From Litoditis marina (lineage: Eukaryota; Nematoda; Chromadorea; Rhabditida; Rhabditidae): 64,000 nt of DNA. Shown one piece after another: positions 62,475 through 64,000 of this stretch. Numbering within the stretch: the first letter of the stretch is position 1; each line of letters opens with the position of its first letter. The position numbers and the translations under genes are program-made. The notes beneath the pieces are model-generated. The model did no database searches, was not told the DNA's origin, and saw nothing but the letters and a program-made list of their open reading frames with translations. Location: NCBI GenBank assembly GCA_964036275.1, contig OZ038435.1:7363687-7427686 (forward strand), given 5' to 3'.

Positions 62475-64000
62475 GGGAGGTGAGGTTAAGTAAGAAGTTT
62501 TTGGACCCTAGCTTTGTTTCTGATAGATGAAATTGTCTGAAATTTACAGACCATCACCAACCTTGTTAACTCTCTAACATATACAAAAATCAGGCCAAAC
62601 CGTTCAATACTCCTTAAGATATCGCCCAAAGCGCATATTGTTCGTATGTCCATGGGAGGTGAGGTTAAGTAAGAAGTTTTTGGACTCTAGCTTTGTTTCT
62701 GATAGATGAAATTGTCTGAAATTTACAGACCATCACCAACCTTGTTAACTCTCTAAAATGTACAAAAATCAGGCCAAACCGTTTAATACTCCTTAAGATA
62801 TCGCCCAAAGCGCATATTGTTCGTATGTCCATGGGAGGTGAGGTTAAGTAAGAAGTTTTTGGACCCTAGCTTTGTTTCTGATAGATGAAATTGTCTGAAA
62901 TTTACAGACCATCACCAACCTTGTTAACTCTCTAACATATACAAAAATCAGGCCAAACCGTTTAATACTCCTTAAGATATCGCCCAAAGCGCATATTGTT
63001 CGTATGTCCATGGGAGGTGAGGTTAAGTAAGAAGTTTTTGGACCCTAGCTTTGTTTCTGATAGATGAAATTGTCTGAAATTTACAGACCATCACCAACCT
63101 TGTTAACTCTCTAACATATACAAAAATCAGGCCAAACCGTTTAATACTCCTTAAGATATCGCCCAAAGCGCATATTGTTCGTATGTCCATGGGAGGTGAG
63201 GTTAAGTAAGAAGTTTTTGGACTCTAGCTTTGTTTCTGATGGATGAAATTATCTGAAATTTACAGAAAATCACCATCTCTGTTAACTCTCTAAAATGTAC
63301 AAAAATCAGGCCCAACCGTTTGATACTCCTTAAGATATCGCCCAAAGCGCATATTGTTCGTATGTCCATGGGAGGTGAGGTTAAGTAAGAAGTTTTTGGA
63401 CCCTAGCTTTGTTTCTGATAGATGAAATTGTCTGAAATTTACAGACCATCACCACCTTGTTAACTCTCTAACATATACAAAAATCAGGCCAAACCGTTTA
63501 ATACTCCTTAAGATATCGCCCAAAGCGCATATTGTTCGTATGTCCATGGGAGGTGAGGTTAAGTAAGAAGTTTTTGGACCCTAGCTTTGTTTCTGATAGA
63601 TGAAATTGTCTGAAATTTACAGAAAATCACCATCTCTGTTAACTCTCTAAAATGTACAAAAATCAGGCCCAACCGTTCAATACTCCTTAAGATATCGCCC
63701 AAAGCGCATATTGTTCGTATGTCCATGGGAGGTGAGGTTAAGTAAGAAGTTTTTGGACTCTAGCTTTGTTTCTGATAGATGAAATTGTCTAGAATTTACA
63801 GACCATCACCAACCTTGTTAACTCTCTAACATATACAAAAATCAGGCCAAACCGTTTAATACTCCTTAAGATATCGCCCAAAGCGCATATTGTTCGTATG
63901 TCCATGGGAGGTGAGGTTAAGTAAGAAGTTTTTGGACCCTAGCTTTGTTTCTGATAGATGAAATTGTCTGAAATTTACAGAAAATCACCATCTCTGTTAA
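62475..64000 (-). repeat. Segment t1 to d', second copy, cut by the window end
   Basis: In + order: t1, k, t2, t2, e3, t2, e, d', then a 95-bp part-copy whose visible ATTGTCTG and AGAAAATC match e. It matches the order and private bases of 52993-54781 as far as it goes. The array evidently continues past the window. Confidence 0.84.

Larger units (their letters stand above)
25413..64000 (-). repeat. Right satellite array, 179-bp monomers, - orientation
   Basis: From the gap to the window end every monomer is the reverse complement of the left-array family; copy ends fall at 25464, 25643, 25822 and onward. I count 215 complete copies plus a 52-bp fragment at the start and a 95-bp fragment at the end. 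Subtype e is base-identical to left E. The other common subtypes (t1, t2, d, c, g, k, x) carry marks that I did not see on the left, such as TTCTAGACA, 49G, 48A and GCTTAACC. Left-only marks (39C, 49T, 66G, AACGAGG) are absent here. The block is thus a related but separately evolved HOR domain, not a mirror copy. It leaves the window in mid-monomer, so it continues to the right. Confidence 0.96.

Noticed and set aside
25413..64000. Hairpin or fold-back read artefact producing an inverted copy of the left array
   Set aside because: The right array has its own subtypes and order; a fold-back would reproduce the left order in reverse complement.
1..64000. Trypanosoma brucei minichromosome 177-bp palindromic repeat
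   Set aside because: Similar length and an inversion prompted the idea, but the monomer is 179 bp and did not match what I recall of that repeat. Not tested by search.
1..64000. Arabidopsis-type 178-bp or Brassica 176-bp centromere satellite
   Set aside because: Length is close, but the sequence does not resemble those families as I remember them; a database search would decide.

Overview
The window is satellite DNA from end to end. About 356 copies of one 179-bp monomer (roughly 37% G+C, counted on the copy at 123-301) run head to tail, broken only by a 200-N gap at 25213-25412. I see no gene, RNA gene, transposon, CRISPR array or promoter. A gene-free array of tens of kilobases with higher-order repeat (HOR) structure points to a eukaryotic chromosome, most likely centromeric or pericentromeric heterochromatin. 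I do not recognise the monomer as a named satellite and cannot name the organism.

Layout. Left array (1-25212, + orientation, about 140 full monomers): eight monomer subtypes follow a fixed order, giving 15-mer (2685 bp) and 17-mer (3043 bp) HOR units. They differ by one inserted pair of monomers. In 1-11393 they alternate as 15+17, a 32-monomer super-period of 5728 bp. After 14438 the order breaks into internal reduplications and two hybrid monomers before returning to the regular unit at 20875. Gap: exactly 200 N. Right array (25413-64000, - orientation, about 215 monomers): the same family inverted, but built mainly from different subtypes in different orders. HOR length is irregular: 24, 22 and 31 monomers between landmark copies before 41183; 8-12-mers ending in subtype g at 44226-51205; then a g-free region to the end, including a clean tandem pair of 14-mers (2506 bp each) at 54782-59793.

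Subtype names are mine. Monomer position 1 is the A of the ATG in ATGGACATACG, read on the strand of the array (+ left, - right). Left: T (TATATTTT at 71-78, TTAATAAGG), Tc (T with 39C), D (54A, TATATGTT, 125G), E (57G, TACATTTT, CAGAGATGG), C (57G, TACATTTC, CAGATA), F (66G, GTGTAC, TTCGAAC), G (GTGTAC, AACGAGG, TTCGAAC), H (49T, GTGTAC, TTCGAAC). Right: e (identical to E), e2 (e with 128T), e3 (119T, 129C, 147A), t1/t2 (TATATGTT with TTAACAAGG; 49G or 49A), t3 (t2 with 111G), t4 (t2 with 147A), p (t2 with 33C), k (TACATTTT with TTAACAAGG, 147A), d (54A, TTCTAGACA), d' (d start joined to a t2 end), c/c' (48A, CAGATAA, usually 163G), g (GTGTAC, TTCTAGACA, 49G), x (TTCGAAC, 162C).

Nothing here works as a gene set. 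Any function would be structural: nucleosome or kinetochore chromatin, heterochromatin, or a substrate for recombination. The open points are whether the orientation switch at the gap is biological or a scaffolding error, and how the HOR units expand and rearrange. Short indels become dense towards the gap on its left side, which looks like falling consensus quality, so detailed structure at 13-25 kb deserves less trust than at 1-7.4 kb or 44-51 kb.
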